Below, in pieces: positions 1-6,655 of a stretch of DNA of 24,149 nucleotides. How positions within the stretch are numbered: the stretch's first letter is position 1; every line of letters starts with the position of its first letter. This stretch comes from Treponema sp. (GTDB lineage: Bacteria; Spirochaetota; Spirochaetia; Treponematales; Treponemataceae): positions 1 to 24,149 of the forward strand of contig JAEDCY010000039.1 of the NCBI GenBank assembly GCA_016293915.1, in the 5' to 3' direction. Under the pieces are notes generated by a model that worked only from the letters and a program-made list of their open reading frames with translations, did no database searches and was not told the origin of the DNA. A program made the position numbers and the translations under genes.

Positions 1-433
1 CTGTTTCATCATCAAGATTTGTCTGCTTAATAAAGTCTTTCTTTTTTAGAAGGAAAAGTTTTACTATAACTTCTTTTAAGTCTGCCGGTAATGTTTCTTC
101 TGTAAAACCTGCATTATAATTCAGAAAGACAACATGACCTTCAAGTTTTGGATCTATAAATAAAATACGTTGTCCATCAATTACACAATTCGGAACACGT
201 AGCTTTGTTGTCATATCAATGATATTTATCATTTCAGAAATGTTTTCGTGGTCTGTAAAAACCATACAGTCTTTTACTGTGTGTAATTCATTATAGTTTT
301 TATCTTCGAGTGTGTAGCCCAAAAGCTTTTCAATGTAAGAAATTGTTGCTGCAAAGATTAAAGTATCAGTTTCAATTTCTTCAGCTTTAAGCTCTAATAT
401 TTTCTGTAGTTCTTCAAATGTGAATGGTTTCAT
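1..433 (-). CDS. Phage head-tail connector-like protein, partial
   Basis: The reading frame is open from an ATG at 433 to the left window edge, so the C-terminus is missing; about 144 residues are visible. A GGAG ribosome site lies five bases before the ATG (minus-strand gacggagaaatATG). The protein begins MKPFTFEELQKILEL, and further on has a segment with FNYNAGF-like spacing (VVFLNYNAGFTEETLPADLKE) that is typical of small gp6/HK97-type head-tail connector proteins, in which an aromatic-rich turn precedes a helix. It is the next gene after the major capsid protein, where head-completion or connector genes usually sit. Such proteins form a ring under the portal and join head to tail. The assignment comes from position, size and that motif and is moderate. 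An uncharacterised phage structural protein is the alternative. Confidence 0.55.
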   Translation of the reverse strand, partial: MKPFTFEELQKILELKAEEIETDTLIFAATISYIEKLLGYTLEDKNYNELHTVKDCMVFTDHENISEMINIIDMTTKLRVPNCVIDGQRILFIDPKLEGHVVFLNYNAGFTEETLPADLKEVIVKLFLLKKKDFIKQTNLDDET

Positions 434-447
434 ATTTCTCCGTCATC

Positions 448-578
448 GGAAAAGCGGGGCAAAGGCTAGTATAACCTCGGAACCTTCGTTCAGTCAAATA
501 CAAGGCCAAGCCCTTCGGGTGCTACGCAGCCTTGCATTTGCCTTCACTTCGGTTCGGGAATTTTCGCCCCCGCTTTCC
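448..578. repeat. Nested palindromic element between capsid and connector genes
   Basis: This fills the gap of about 175 bases between the capsid stop and the connector start and has no convincing gene. Outer arms rich in G on the left (GGAAAAGCGGGGC, 448-460) and C on the right (GCCCCCGCTTTCC, 566-578) form an imperfect inverted repeat. Inside is a 12-bp stem, CAAATACAAGGC (495-506) with GCCTTGCATTTG (529-540), one mismatch, enclosing the small hairpin CCC-TTC-GGG (511-519) and the string GCTACGC. It is more G+C-rich than the flanking genes. It resembles in design the palindromes at 8239-8401 and 11470-11526, so it is probably a mobile or REP-like repeat, but it could also be an RNA structure in the capsid transcript. 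Confidence 0.6.
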
Positions 579-609
579 AAAGGCAAATATTTGTATTTGT
601 CTTTGGGTT

Positions 610-1917
610 TTATTCTGTTGCTGTTTTGAGCAAGACCATATTCTTTTTAGGACGAGTCACAAGGAATCCATCACGCTTGCGGAATCGCATAAAAAGCTCT
701 CCATATTCGAGGCCTTCTGTTGTTTCGTCGAAGCGTTTGATTTCAATTCCTTTGCGGTTGCCGTGAATGATTCTTTTTGGATTCATAAAGATGGCAATCA
801 CGCTGTCAGCTTCAATGTCTGCAAGCTGCGGCATCAGACGACTTTCAACAACATCATATCCATCGATTCTTCCTGGCATTCCTTCACCTGGTTTTCTCCA
901 GATTGGATTGTGGTTGTCGTCTTGAATGTTTGCGATATGATTGAGGAATGTTTCGTGCAGAAACCATTTGCAATATTTTCTTTCTTCCGGCTCAACCTGC
1001 AGCTCTGCCTTGCGGAAGTCGAGGTATGTGAGCTTTGATTCGTCTGTGCTCTGGATGCGGCATACTTCGGCATGAGACATATTCATTGCGCCTGTGAACG
1101 GGTCATCGTCTGCAATAAGGCACTGACGGTCAAACTCCTGACCATAAGCTTCTGTGAAATCTTCAAGGAACATCTTACCGAGGTCAACAAAAATATCCTC
1201 GCCGAACTCGTCAAAGAATGGAACATAGCCTGCAAGTGTATAAGCTTTAAGCTCTGTTCTTGTCGGCATGTTTGATTTCGTTGCGTCGATTTTCTGGCCG
1301 TATGAAGTCAGCCATTTCAATTCGATTCCACCACGATCTCTTTCTGGAATAAAGATTGAAGGCCCACTCATAGGGCGGTGGGTAACAAGATTCATCATCT
1401 GAGACTGCTTTGCAGCTTCCTGCATGATGGCCTCTTCATAGATTGGATTGATAAGATACTGGTCATTGTTTGCAAGATTTCCGATTGGTTCACCCAAAAC
1501 GGCTTTTGATGGCACAAATCCTTTTCCGGTTTCCCAGGAGAAGTCTTTTGGATTGTTCCATTTTTCAGCTCTGATGTTTGGACAGAACTTAAGCTGGCCA
1601 AGAGTTTCTGCATCCTTGTTCCAAGCTGCGCACAAAGCTTTACCAAGATTGTAACATACGTCTCTGTAAGAGAGAGGTTTCATTTCGGTATCAGCTTTAC
1701 GCATAAGATTACGAAGCTCTTTTACAGCTTCTTTGATTCCTTCAAGTTCACTTGTTGTTGCAGTTGTCTGACTGTCGGCAGCCTTCAAAATGCCAGCAAT
1801 GATTTCTTCATTTTCATTGAAATATTTTGAAATCTGTTCTGGTGTTGCAGCTTCAGTTGGAACAAGAGTTTTCATATTCTCTAATTTTTGCTGCAGTGAT
1901 ACAATTACTTTGTTCAA
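610..1917 (-). CDS. HK97-fold major capsid protein
   Basis: A 435-residue phage major capsid protein of the HK97 type. The N-terminal part (residues 1 to about 85) is predicted to be helical and acidic, like the scaffolding delta domain that the prohead protease removes. The remainder has the usual run of E-loop, P-domain and A-domain segments, including PSIFIPERDRGG, a KAYTLAGYVPFFDEFGED stretch (typical of the spine-helix approach) and a C-terminal RDGFLVTRPKK strand. I chose the TTG at 1917 because AAGGAGG lies five bases before it. An in-frame ATG at 1995 has no such site and would place a strong stem-loop inside the coding region. The gene follows the protease, the standard order for head assembly. 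Its unusual feature is the hairpin leader described separately. Confidence 0.9.
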   Translation of the reverse strand: MNKVIVSLQQKLENMKTLVPTEAATPEQISKYFNENEEIIAGILKAADSQTTATTSELEGIKEAVKELRNLMRKADTEMKPLSYRDVCYNLGKALCAAWNKDAETLGQLKFCPNIRAEKWNNPKDFSWETGKGFVPSKAVLGEPIGNLANNDQYLINPIYEEAIMQEAAKQSQMMNLVTHRPMSGPSIFIPERDRGGIELKWLTSYGQKIDATKSNMPTRTELKAYTLAGYVPFFDEFGEDIFVDLGKMFLEDFTEAYGQEFDRQCLIADDDPFTGAMNMSHAEVCRIQSTDESKLTYLDFRKAELQVEPEERKYCKWFLHETFLNHIANIQDDNHNPIWRKPGEGMPGRIDGYDVVESRLMPQLADIEADSVIAIFMNPKRIIHGNRKGIEIKRFDETTEGLEYGELFMRFRKRDGFLVTRPKKNMVLLKTATE

Positions 1918-1922
1918 GTTTT

Positions 1923-1929
1923 CCTCCTT
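1923..1929 (-). promoter_or_regulatory. Strong ribosome binding site for the capsid gene
   Basis: Minus-strand AAGGAGG sits five bases before a TTG codon at 1917. It is the best Shine-Dalgarno match in the phage region and fixes the capsid start downstream of the longest open frame. Confidence 0.8.
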
Positions 1930-1942
1930 AGGTAACTTGGAT

Positions 1943-1983
1943 AACAGAGCTGTTAGCAGGTTCCAATTGTCAGCAGCTCTGTT
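1943..1983 (-). promoter_or_regulatory. Stem-loop in the capsid mRNA leader
   Basis: AACAGAGCTG (1943-1952) is perfectly complementary to CAGCTCTGTT (1974-1983), giving a 10-bp stem that can extend with mismatches. It lies between the protease stop (1998) and the capsid ribosome site. On the minus strand, the transcribed one, the stem is preceded by an A-run and is not followed by a T-run, so it does not look like an intrinsic terminator for this operon. On the plus strand it is followed by TTTTTT-like sequence and could act as one. A role in RNA processing or stabilisation of the abundant capsid message is inferred. Confidence 0.6.
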
Positions 1984-1997
1984 TTTTATTTGCACTT

Positions 1998-2627
1998 CTA
2001 AGCCCGTGCCAGGCCTTTACTCAATTTGTCATAAAACGAGAGTTCCTCAGATTCCTGAATCACTTCCGTAATCTCAAGTTTTTTAGTACCGCTTGTGGCA
2101 AAAGGATTTGCCGGAACACAGCAGATAGAAAACTCCAGAAGTTCCTGTTTTCGGAAAATCAAATCGCATTCGCGGTCCTTTGATTCCAGAAACTCAACTT
2201 CCTCTGCAATAAATCCAACAGAGCCACAGCGTAAAGCGCCGGCCTTTACTCTCTGTCCGATACTCCATCCGAACTCGTCAAACTCTTTCGAGTTGAATAC
2301 AATATCTCCCTCGAGCACTGTATCAGCCTTCATATTCTCCGCATATCCTATCGCAGGAATAGAGTAATCATGACTCCAGAGGATTACAGGATTCGCAAGA
2401 TAGTTTTTTAAGTTCCATCCGGCAGGGTCAACTTTTTCAAAATCTCGATCTACATCAAAGGTGCTCATTACCCAATGAAATGAATCTTTCTGCACATCAA
2501 TGCTTTTAAAAACTTCAACCTGAGGCGAAAGTTTTCCAGAATGTGTATTGTCCTTTAAGAAAGACAAAAACAGATTCTTGTTTCTGGAAAACTCCTTGTT
2601 TTCCACTCCGTCAATTTTTACTAACAA
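1998..2627 (-). CDS. HK97-type prohead protease
   Basis: A 209-residue serine protease of the U35/S78 prohead family, which cuts the capsid delta domain and matures the phage head. Visible family features are the core FHWVMSTFDVDRDFE, the catalytic-type His in VILWSHDYSIP (about residue 92), the probable catalytic Ser in LRCGSVGF (about residue 138) and the family signature ELLEFSICCVPANPFA. It starts at TTG 2627 with AAGGAG eight bases upstream. It overlaps the end of the preceding regulator gene by seven bases (TTGTTAG), so the two are probably translationally coupled. Its length is ordinary for the family. It lies immediately before its substrate, the capsid gene. Confidence 0.88.
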   Translation of the reverse strand: MLVKIDGVENKEFSRNKNLFLSFLKDNTHSGKLSPQVEVFKSIDVQKDSFHWVMSTFDVDRDFEKVDPAGWNLKNYLANPVILWSHDYSIPAIGYAENMKADTVLEGDIVFNSKEFDEFGWSIGQRVKAGALRCGSVGFIAEEVEFLESKDRECDLIFRKQELLEFSICCVPANPFATSGTKKLEITEVIQESEELSFYDKLSKGLARA

Positions 2628-3271
2628 CTCCAGCTCCTTAAGTTTATTTTTTCCAGCTGTTTATTCAGAACAATAAAATCTTTCATGCTCTCAAAACCGA
2701 TTTTCTTTTTAAGTCTGCTGATATGAATACCAACAGCACCTTCGGATGCACTAACCAGCCCACTGATTTGTTTGATAGATTTTCCTTCCCCAAGATACAT
2801 ACCAATCGCAAGCTCCATTTCGGTAATCTCAGAACAATACTTGCGGAAACGCAAATGTTCGTTTGAATCCAGACTGTCTAAAACTTCTTCCGGAAAAATC
2901 TTTTCGACGGAAAAGATATTACGCAGCTTATTCACAAATTCTTTTTTGTTACGAATATTACAAATAAAGCCATCAGCTTTAAGGTCGTAAACTCGAAGAC
3001 CAAAGAATCTTGAACAGTCTCCCTGCTCAACAAAAATAATCCGAAGCTTGCTGTTATAAACACGCAAAGCTGTCATTTTGAATCGAAGAACATAACTCAG
3101 AAAATACTTATCAAAAATGACAATATCATCTTCAGCACTCTTCAAATGATAAATGATGTCAGTATCATTTGAACCATCTACAATCTGCAGTGAAGGCATT
3201 GCTGCCTTCGCACAATGAGTAATAATTTCTTTTGTAAAATCATCACATACTGCAATTATGATTTTTCTCAT
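2621..3271 (-). CDS. NarL/LuxR-like regulator inside the head operon
   Basis: A 216-residue protein laid out like a NarL/FixJ response regulator. The N-terminal half is receiver-like: acidic pair CDD (residues 9-11), a possible phospho-acceptor Asp in IVIFDKYF, and LKADGFICN, which aligns with the usual GADGYLLK. The residue equivalent to the conserved Lys is Asn, and the usual Ser/Thr after strand 4 is absent (FVEQGD), so phosphorylation control is doubtful. The C-terminal half is a LuxR-type HTH (LGEGKSIKQISGLVSASEGAVGIHISRLKKKIG in parts). It lies between portal and protease in the morphogenesis operon, an unusual place for a regulator. It overlaps the protease gene by seven bases and has a GAGGT ribosome site. 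Its target is unknown; DNA binding is inferred from the HTH. Confidence 0.75.
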   Translation of the reverse strand: MRKIIIAVCDDFTKEIITHCAKAAMPSLQIVDGSNDTDIIYHLKSAEDDIVIFDKYFLSYVLRFKMTALRVYNSKLRIIFVEQGDCSRFFGLRVYDLKADGFICNIRNKKEFVNKLRNIFSVEKIFPEEVLDSLDSNEHLRFRKYCSEITEMELAIGMYLGEGKSIKQISGLVSASEGAVGIHISRLKKKIGFESMKDFIVLNKQLEKINLRSWSC

Positions 3272-3288
3272 TTTTGTACCTCTTTTTG

Positions 3289-4478
3289 CTATTGAGATTG
3301 TTCAACAGGAACCAATGAAGAAGCTCTGAACCAGGTATCACCCCCATGGTTTTGTATTCTCGCCACGTTTACGCAGAACATCATTAATGGTTTTCAAGCC
3401 GGCATTGATTTCTGCAATATCCCTGTTACTCTGGGCATCTTCTGATTCCTGTAACTCAGGTATAGAATCAAGATTAAATACGCCAGTTTCAGGCAGATTA
3501 AATCTTCTGAACAACTGCACCTCAAGAACCTCTTCAAAATTCTTAAGGAGGGGAATTAATGTATAGTTCCAAAAGGCTCTGTGCTGACTGTCTGTATCAG
3601 TACCACTTAAAGAACTCTTGGAATCCTGTATATTCGCCACTCGTGGAGGTATTCCATATTTCGCGAGCAGAGTATACAAGTTCCACTTTTTCATATCATA
3701 AAGTTTCAGAACATCAGGGCTAGAAAGTAAGCGGCTGATACTCTGTACCTTTACCCAACACAGCAACACGGTTTTTCATGCCGCGGCCATATTTCCTGTC
3801 CCAGGTCCTCGCCAATAGCTCTGCTTCAGCTTCTGTTAATACCTGGTCCGTCTTCAGTAAACCTTTCGGAACTCCTCCTTCTTTAAGCAAGCCTGTGTTT
3901 TGCTTTGCCGCAAGTAAATCCTGTTCAACCTCAAGCCCCAAACTTACCAGCGGACTTACACCCCTGTAGACATTCCATGGGTTCCAGTCCTTAAAATGAA
4001 TTACCTCATCAGGAAGAATCATCAGCGGCCGTCCACTGCCTTCTTCCGTGTAAACCCATTTGGTAATTTTTCCGCCGTCAACGACATGCTGCATGTATCG
4101 CGGATTAAGAATGAAAATCTCAGTTGGAATCCCACAGACATAGTTTTCTCCGAACCACCAGAATGCTTCACCGTCCAGACTCCACCAGGCACAAGTCTGC
4201 TTCCATAAATCAAAGCGGCTCAGATTTTTATTTGGAAATTTAAAAAGATTAGCAAGAGCAGTGTCACGTTCTACAGTCCCATTTTTACGTACTTCAAATT
4301 CCGCTCTCGCAACGTTACGAGTTAAAATATCGATGCATACAGAAACCCAGGCATGTTGAAGATAAGGATCAGTGCATGTCTTTTTCTCACGCACAGAAAA
4401 GTCCTCAGCAACTGTCTCTCCATTGAGTTGTTCAAAACTTTGTAATTGTTTCTGCTGCTTTCTTCTGAATAAACTCAC
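3289..4478 (-). pseudogene. Phage portal protein gene with two frame breaks
   Basis: HK97-family portal, the dodecameric ring through which DNA enters the head. It starts at GTG 4478, after AGGAA. Frame 1 reads through the portal core (YLQHAWVSVCIDILTRNVA, EVIHFKDWNPWN, GRGMKNRVAVLGKG, EYQPLTF) and stops at TAG near 3720. The protein resumes in the +1 frame as SPDVLKLYDMKKWN and GIPPRVANIQ. That frame stops at TGA next to five Gs (plus-strand C run 3341-3345). The next +1 frame continues DTWFRASSLVPVEQSQ, a normal portal tail, to TAG at 3289-3291. Removing one base at each point gives 395 residues, the usual size. The two breaks may be true mutations, sequencing errors or recoding. If real and not recoded, the element cannot package DNA. 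Confidence 0.85.
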
Positions 4479-4513
4479 TTACTGTTTCCTAGATTATCGG
4501 TAAACCAAAAAAC

Positions 4514-5725
4514 TTACGCCATTACCACGCCGCTGGTCACTGCGCTGAAGATTGCGTAACGCATAGCGTCCATGTAATGGTCATTTACTTTTACAATCTG
4601 ATTATTCTCATCACGAGAGTAATCCCAAATCTCACCAAGAACGCCGGTACAGTCTTTGCATACAAAAAACTTTCCACGTTCAATCAATGCAATAATGTAA
4701 TCAATTCCTGCATCCACAGAGTTATTAGCCTTAACACCTCCAGGTACTTCCTGAATTCTCTCGCCACCTGCCGGGTCACAGTAAGTAACAAAACATTCGT
4801 CATACCATCCCTTAGCAGTCTGGTTTTCAACGCTGGTCTTAGTTGTAATGTTGAATCCGCCATAGTCACCTATGACGTAAACACAGTCACCAACCCAGCC
4901 AACTTTCACAGCCGCAATATGAAGCCCAAAATCCTGGCCGCCAGTGTATTTGTCAAATTCAACCGGAAGCTTGTCTCGCGGAAGTATCATAGCCTCTTCA
5001 AACTTTTCGTAAACGATTCCTTCCGGCTTCACCCACAAACCGTCACGGAATCTCGCCCTCTGTTTTTCCGGCATGTTATCCAGAATGTCGCTGATGTAAT
5101 CTTCATCAAGATTTTCAGCGTTATCCATCGGGTTCAAAACAGCAGAAGCATAAAGCTCTGGCTTATTTAACTTTTCATCAGTACGAGGTTCAATCTTCCT
5201 GATGAAAACTTTGTAAGCCCAGTGCATAGGACTGCACGGGTTACAGTCATAAAAGAACTTGTTCTTACAACCTTCCACCTTCATCGCAAGACGAGAGTAG
5301 GCAGTAGTAATAGCTGAGTAAGAAATCTGACTCACTTCGTTAAAGTAAATCGTCACATACTCATGACCCAGGATGCGGTCAACCTGTTCCTTGTCACCAA
5401 GACCGCCAATCCAAATCTCGCTACCATTCCACAAGGTAATCAAACCATCGTGTACGTTAGCCTTGTAGTTATTCGCTCCAATCGTTTTGTTAAGCCACGG
5501 AAGCAGAGTCTCATGCAGTACAGAACTTCTGGCATCCTTTGCTCGAAAGCGGCAAATCAAATGTCTGCTTCCAGGATATCTGCAGGCACGAAATATAATC
5601 GCCATTACAAGAACCGTAGTCTTTCCCGAACGTGAACCACCAAAAAGCAGAATATGCTTTGCAGTCGAAGCAAGCAGAGCCAGAGCTTTTTTCTGAACAG
5701 CCGTCGGCTTAAAGATTTCTCTCAT
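4514..5725 (-). CDS. terL: Terminase large subunit
   Basis: A 403-residue phage packaging motor, with an N-terminal ATPase and C-terminal nuclease. Walker A is GGSRSGKT (about residues 29-36). The Walker B/catalytic Glu region is VTIYFNEVSQ (about 123-132). A coupling-motif-like stretch follows in FFYDCNPCSP. The RNase H-like nuclease has its first Asp in GGQDFGLH (about residue 265) and a late Asp in NDHYMDAMRYAIF, so catalytic positions look intact. The ATG overlaps the stop of the small terminase gene (ATGA), indicating translational coupling. The portal gene follows after about 35 bases, the usual order. The protein looks complete. Confidence 0.93.
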   Translation of the reverse strand: MREIFKPTAVQKKALALLASTAKHILLFGGSRSGKTTVLVMAIIFRACRYPGSRHLICRFRAKDARSSVLHETLLPWLNKTIGANNYKANVHDGLITLWNGSEIWIGGLGDKEQVDRILGHEYVTIYFNEVSQISYSAITTAYSRLAMKVEGCKNKFFYDCNPCSPMHWAYKVFIRKIEPRTDEKLNKPELYASAVLNPMDNAENLDEDYISDILDNMPEKQRARFRDGLWVKPEGIVYEKFEEAMILPRDKLPVEFDKYTGGQDFGLHIAAVKVGWVGDCVYVIGDYGGFNITTKTSVENQTAKGWYDECFVTYCDPAGGERIQEVPGGVKANNSVDAGIDYIIALIERGKFFVCKDCTGVLGEIWDYSRDENNQIVKVNDHYMDAMRYAIFSAVTSGVVMA

Positions 5726-6249
5726 AAGTCCTTAAAACTCTCAGCAAACGTAATCGCTAATTCCCCCTGAACAGGCTTTGCATTTTCCTTGTCCGCTCCA
5801 GTAATAAACGAATCAAGCTTTGCAGAACGCTCAAGCAAATCCATTGCGCCGTCAGCATTCAGGTCTTCCGGTTTCAGTGTCTTAATTCTTTTTTGAACAA
5901 GCTCGTCAAAGCCGTTCAGCATTTCCATCTGTCTCTTACGTCGTTCAACTCGTTCAGCTAAAATCTCCCTTTCAGTTTCTTTTGCAATATACGCATCGTA
6001 TTCAGCAGCACGTTCATTCCAACGGAAGAGCCGTGCATAACGAGCCCAAGAGCCATACTTATTCGGCTCAATTCCGTTCAGCTCAAGACAGGCTTTTATA
6101 CTGCGCTTGTAGCCCATAGAACGGAAAAGGCAGAAGGCCTTGAATGCCTTGGAAGATTCGCCTTCCAATTTTTTCTCCCAGGACTTCAAAGCTTCTTCTG
6201 TCTGAACAAGTTCACTGCTGCTGGTACAAACAGTGTCCTTTTCTCCCAC
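5722..6249 (-). CDS. Probable terminase small subunit
   Basis: A 175-residue protein with a GTG start and AGGAGG eight bases upstream. Residues about 30-80 (SSKAFKAFCLFRSMG, then an HTH-like stretch ending WARYARLFRWNERAAEYDAY) match the layout of small DNA-recognition subunits in which a helix-turn-helix precedes a conserved W-x-x-R-A-x-x-Y/W segment. A charged helix follows (about 85-110, rich in E and R) and probably drives oligomerisation. It overlaps terL by four bases, the normal small/large terminase arrangement. Small terminases bind the packaging start site and load the large subunit. The family is too diverse to identify further by eye, and position carries much of the weight. Confidence 0.68.
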   Translation of the reverse strand: MGEKDTVCTSSSELVQTEEALKSWEKKLEGESSKAFKAFCLFRSMGYKRSIKACLELNGIEPNKYGSWARYARLFRWNERAAEYDAYIAKETEREILAERVERRKRQMEMLNGFDELVQKRIKTLKPEDLNADGAMDLLERSAKLDSFITGADKENAKPVQGELAITFAESFKDL

Positions 6250-6271
6250 GCCTAAAACCTCCTTTGCCCGA

Positions 6272-6502
6272 TTATTTATTTACAACGCAACTTACGTGTT
6301 CTGGTTCATGAACAGTGCAAACCATACTTCCAAGCCAGTTATATAAATCCGTTTTGCGAAAAATAATGTGTCTGCCATAACTTACATGCGGAATCCTTTT
6401 TTCTCTTGCTAGCCGGTAAACAAAAGTTGTACTGAATTTCAAGTAAGCCGCAGCTTCTTCAACCGAAAGCAACTCCATGTTTTCTTTTTCAGTTTCGTCC
6501 AT
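6272..6502 (-). CDS. Small excisionase/AlpA-type HTH protein
   Basis: A 76-residue winged-HTH protein of the MerR-like excisionase group (HTH_17). The visible core is LLSVEEAAAYLKFSTTFVYR followed by LAREKRIPHVSYGRHIIFRKTDLYNWL; the R-I-P and final W-L match the family. Such proteins act as excisionases or as activators of element genes. It follows the integrase after a terminator and precedes small terminase by 22 bases, so it probably has its own promoter or heads the packaging operon. A GGGAG ribosome site precedes the ATG. Whether it bends DNA for excision or switches on packaging cannot be told from sequence. Confidence 0.78.
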   Translation of the reverse strand: MDETEKENMELLSVEEAAAYLKFSTTFVYRLAREKRIPHVSYGRHIIFRKTDLYNWLGSMVCTVHEPEHVSCVVNK

Positions 6503-6542
6503 AAAAATCTCCCTGGGCTTTTTACGCAGAGCAAAAGAGCAT

Positions 6543-6576
6543 AAAAAAAAGCCACAACAGTTTTCTGTTATGGCTT
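6543..6576 (-). terminator. Intrinsic terminator after the integrase
   Basis: Minus-strand stem AAGCCATAACAG pairs with CTGTTGTGGCTT (one G-U pair) across an AAAA loop and is followed by eight Ts. It separates the integrase transcript from the HTH-terminase operon. Confidence 0.88.
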
Positions 6577-6601
6577 AATGATAAATCCAAAGTGTTAAGC
6601 A

Positions 6602-6649
6602 AAAAGGTTTAGGATTTTTAACCCAGAGGTTAATTTTTCTAAACCTTTT
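6602..6649. repeat. 48-bp imperfect palindrome after the integrase stop
   Basis: Outer arms AAAAGGTTTAG (6602-6612) and CTAAACCTTTT (6639-6649) are perfectly inverted. Inner arms TTAACC (6618-6623) and GGTTAA (6628-6633) also pair. It begins about seven bases past the integrase stop. It may be a second 3' stem-loop or a protein-binding site. Confidence 0.6.
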
Positions 6650-6655
6650 CGCACA

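Noticed and set aside
532..1038. A 168-codon plus-strand open frame antisense to the capsid gene
   Set aside because: It lies opposite a strongly supported capsid gene, has no recognisable domain or ribosome site, and begins in the palindromic element.
1943..1983. Intrinsic terminator between protease and capsid genes
   Set aside because: On the transcribed minus strand the hairpin is followed by mixed sequence and not a T-run; the T-run lies on the other side.
3338..3769. The second portal piece as a separate gene with a GTG/TTG start
   Set aside because: Its first residues have no portal similarity and no ribosome site. Good portal sequence begins only after the frame break, so it is part of the same gene.
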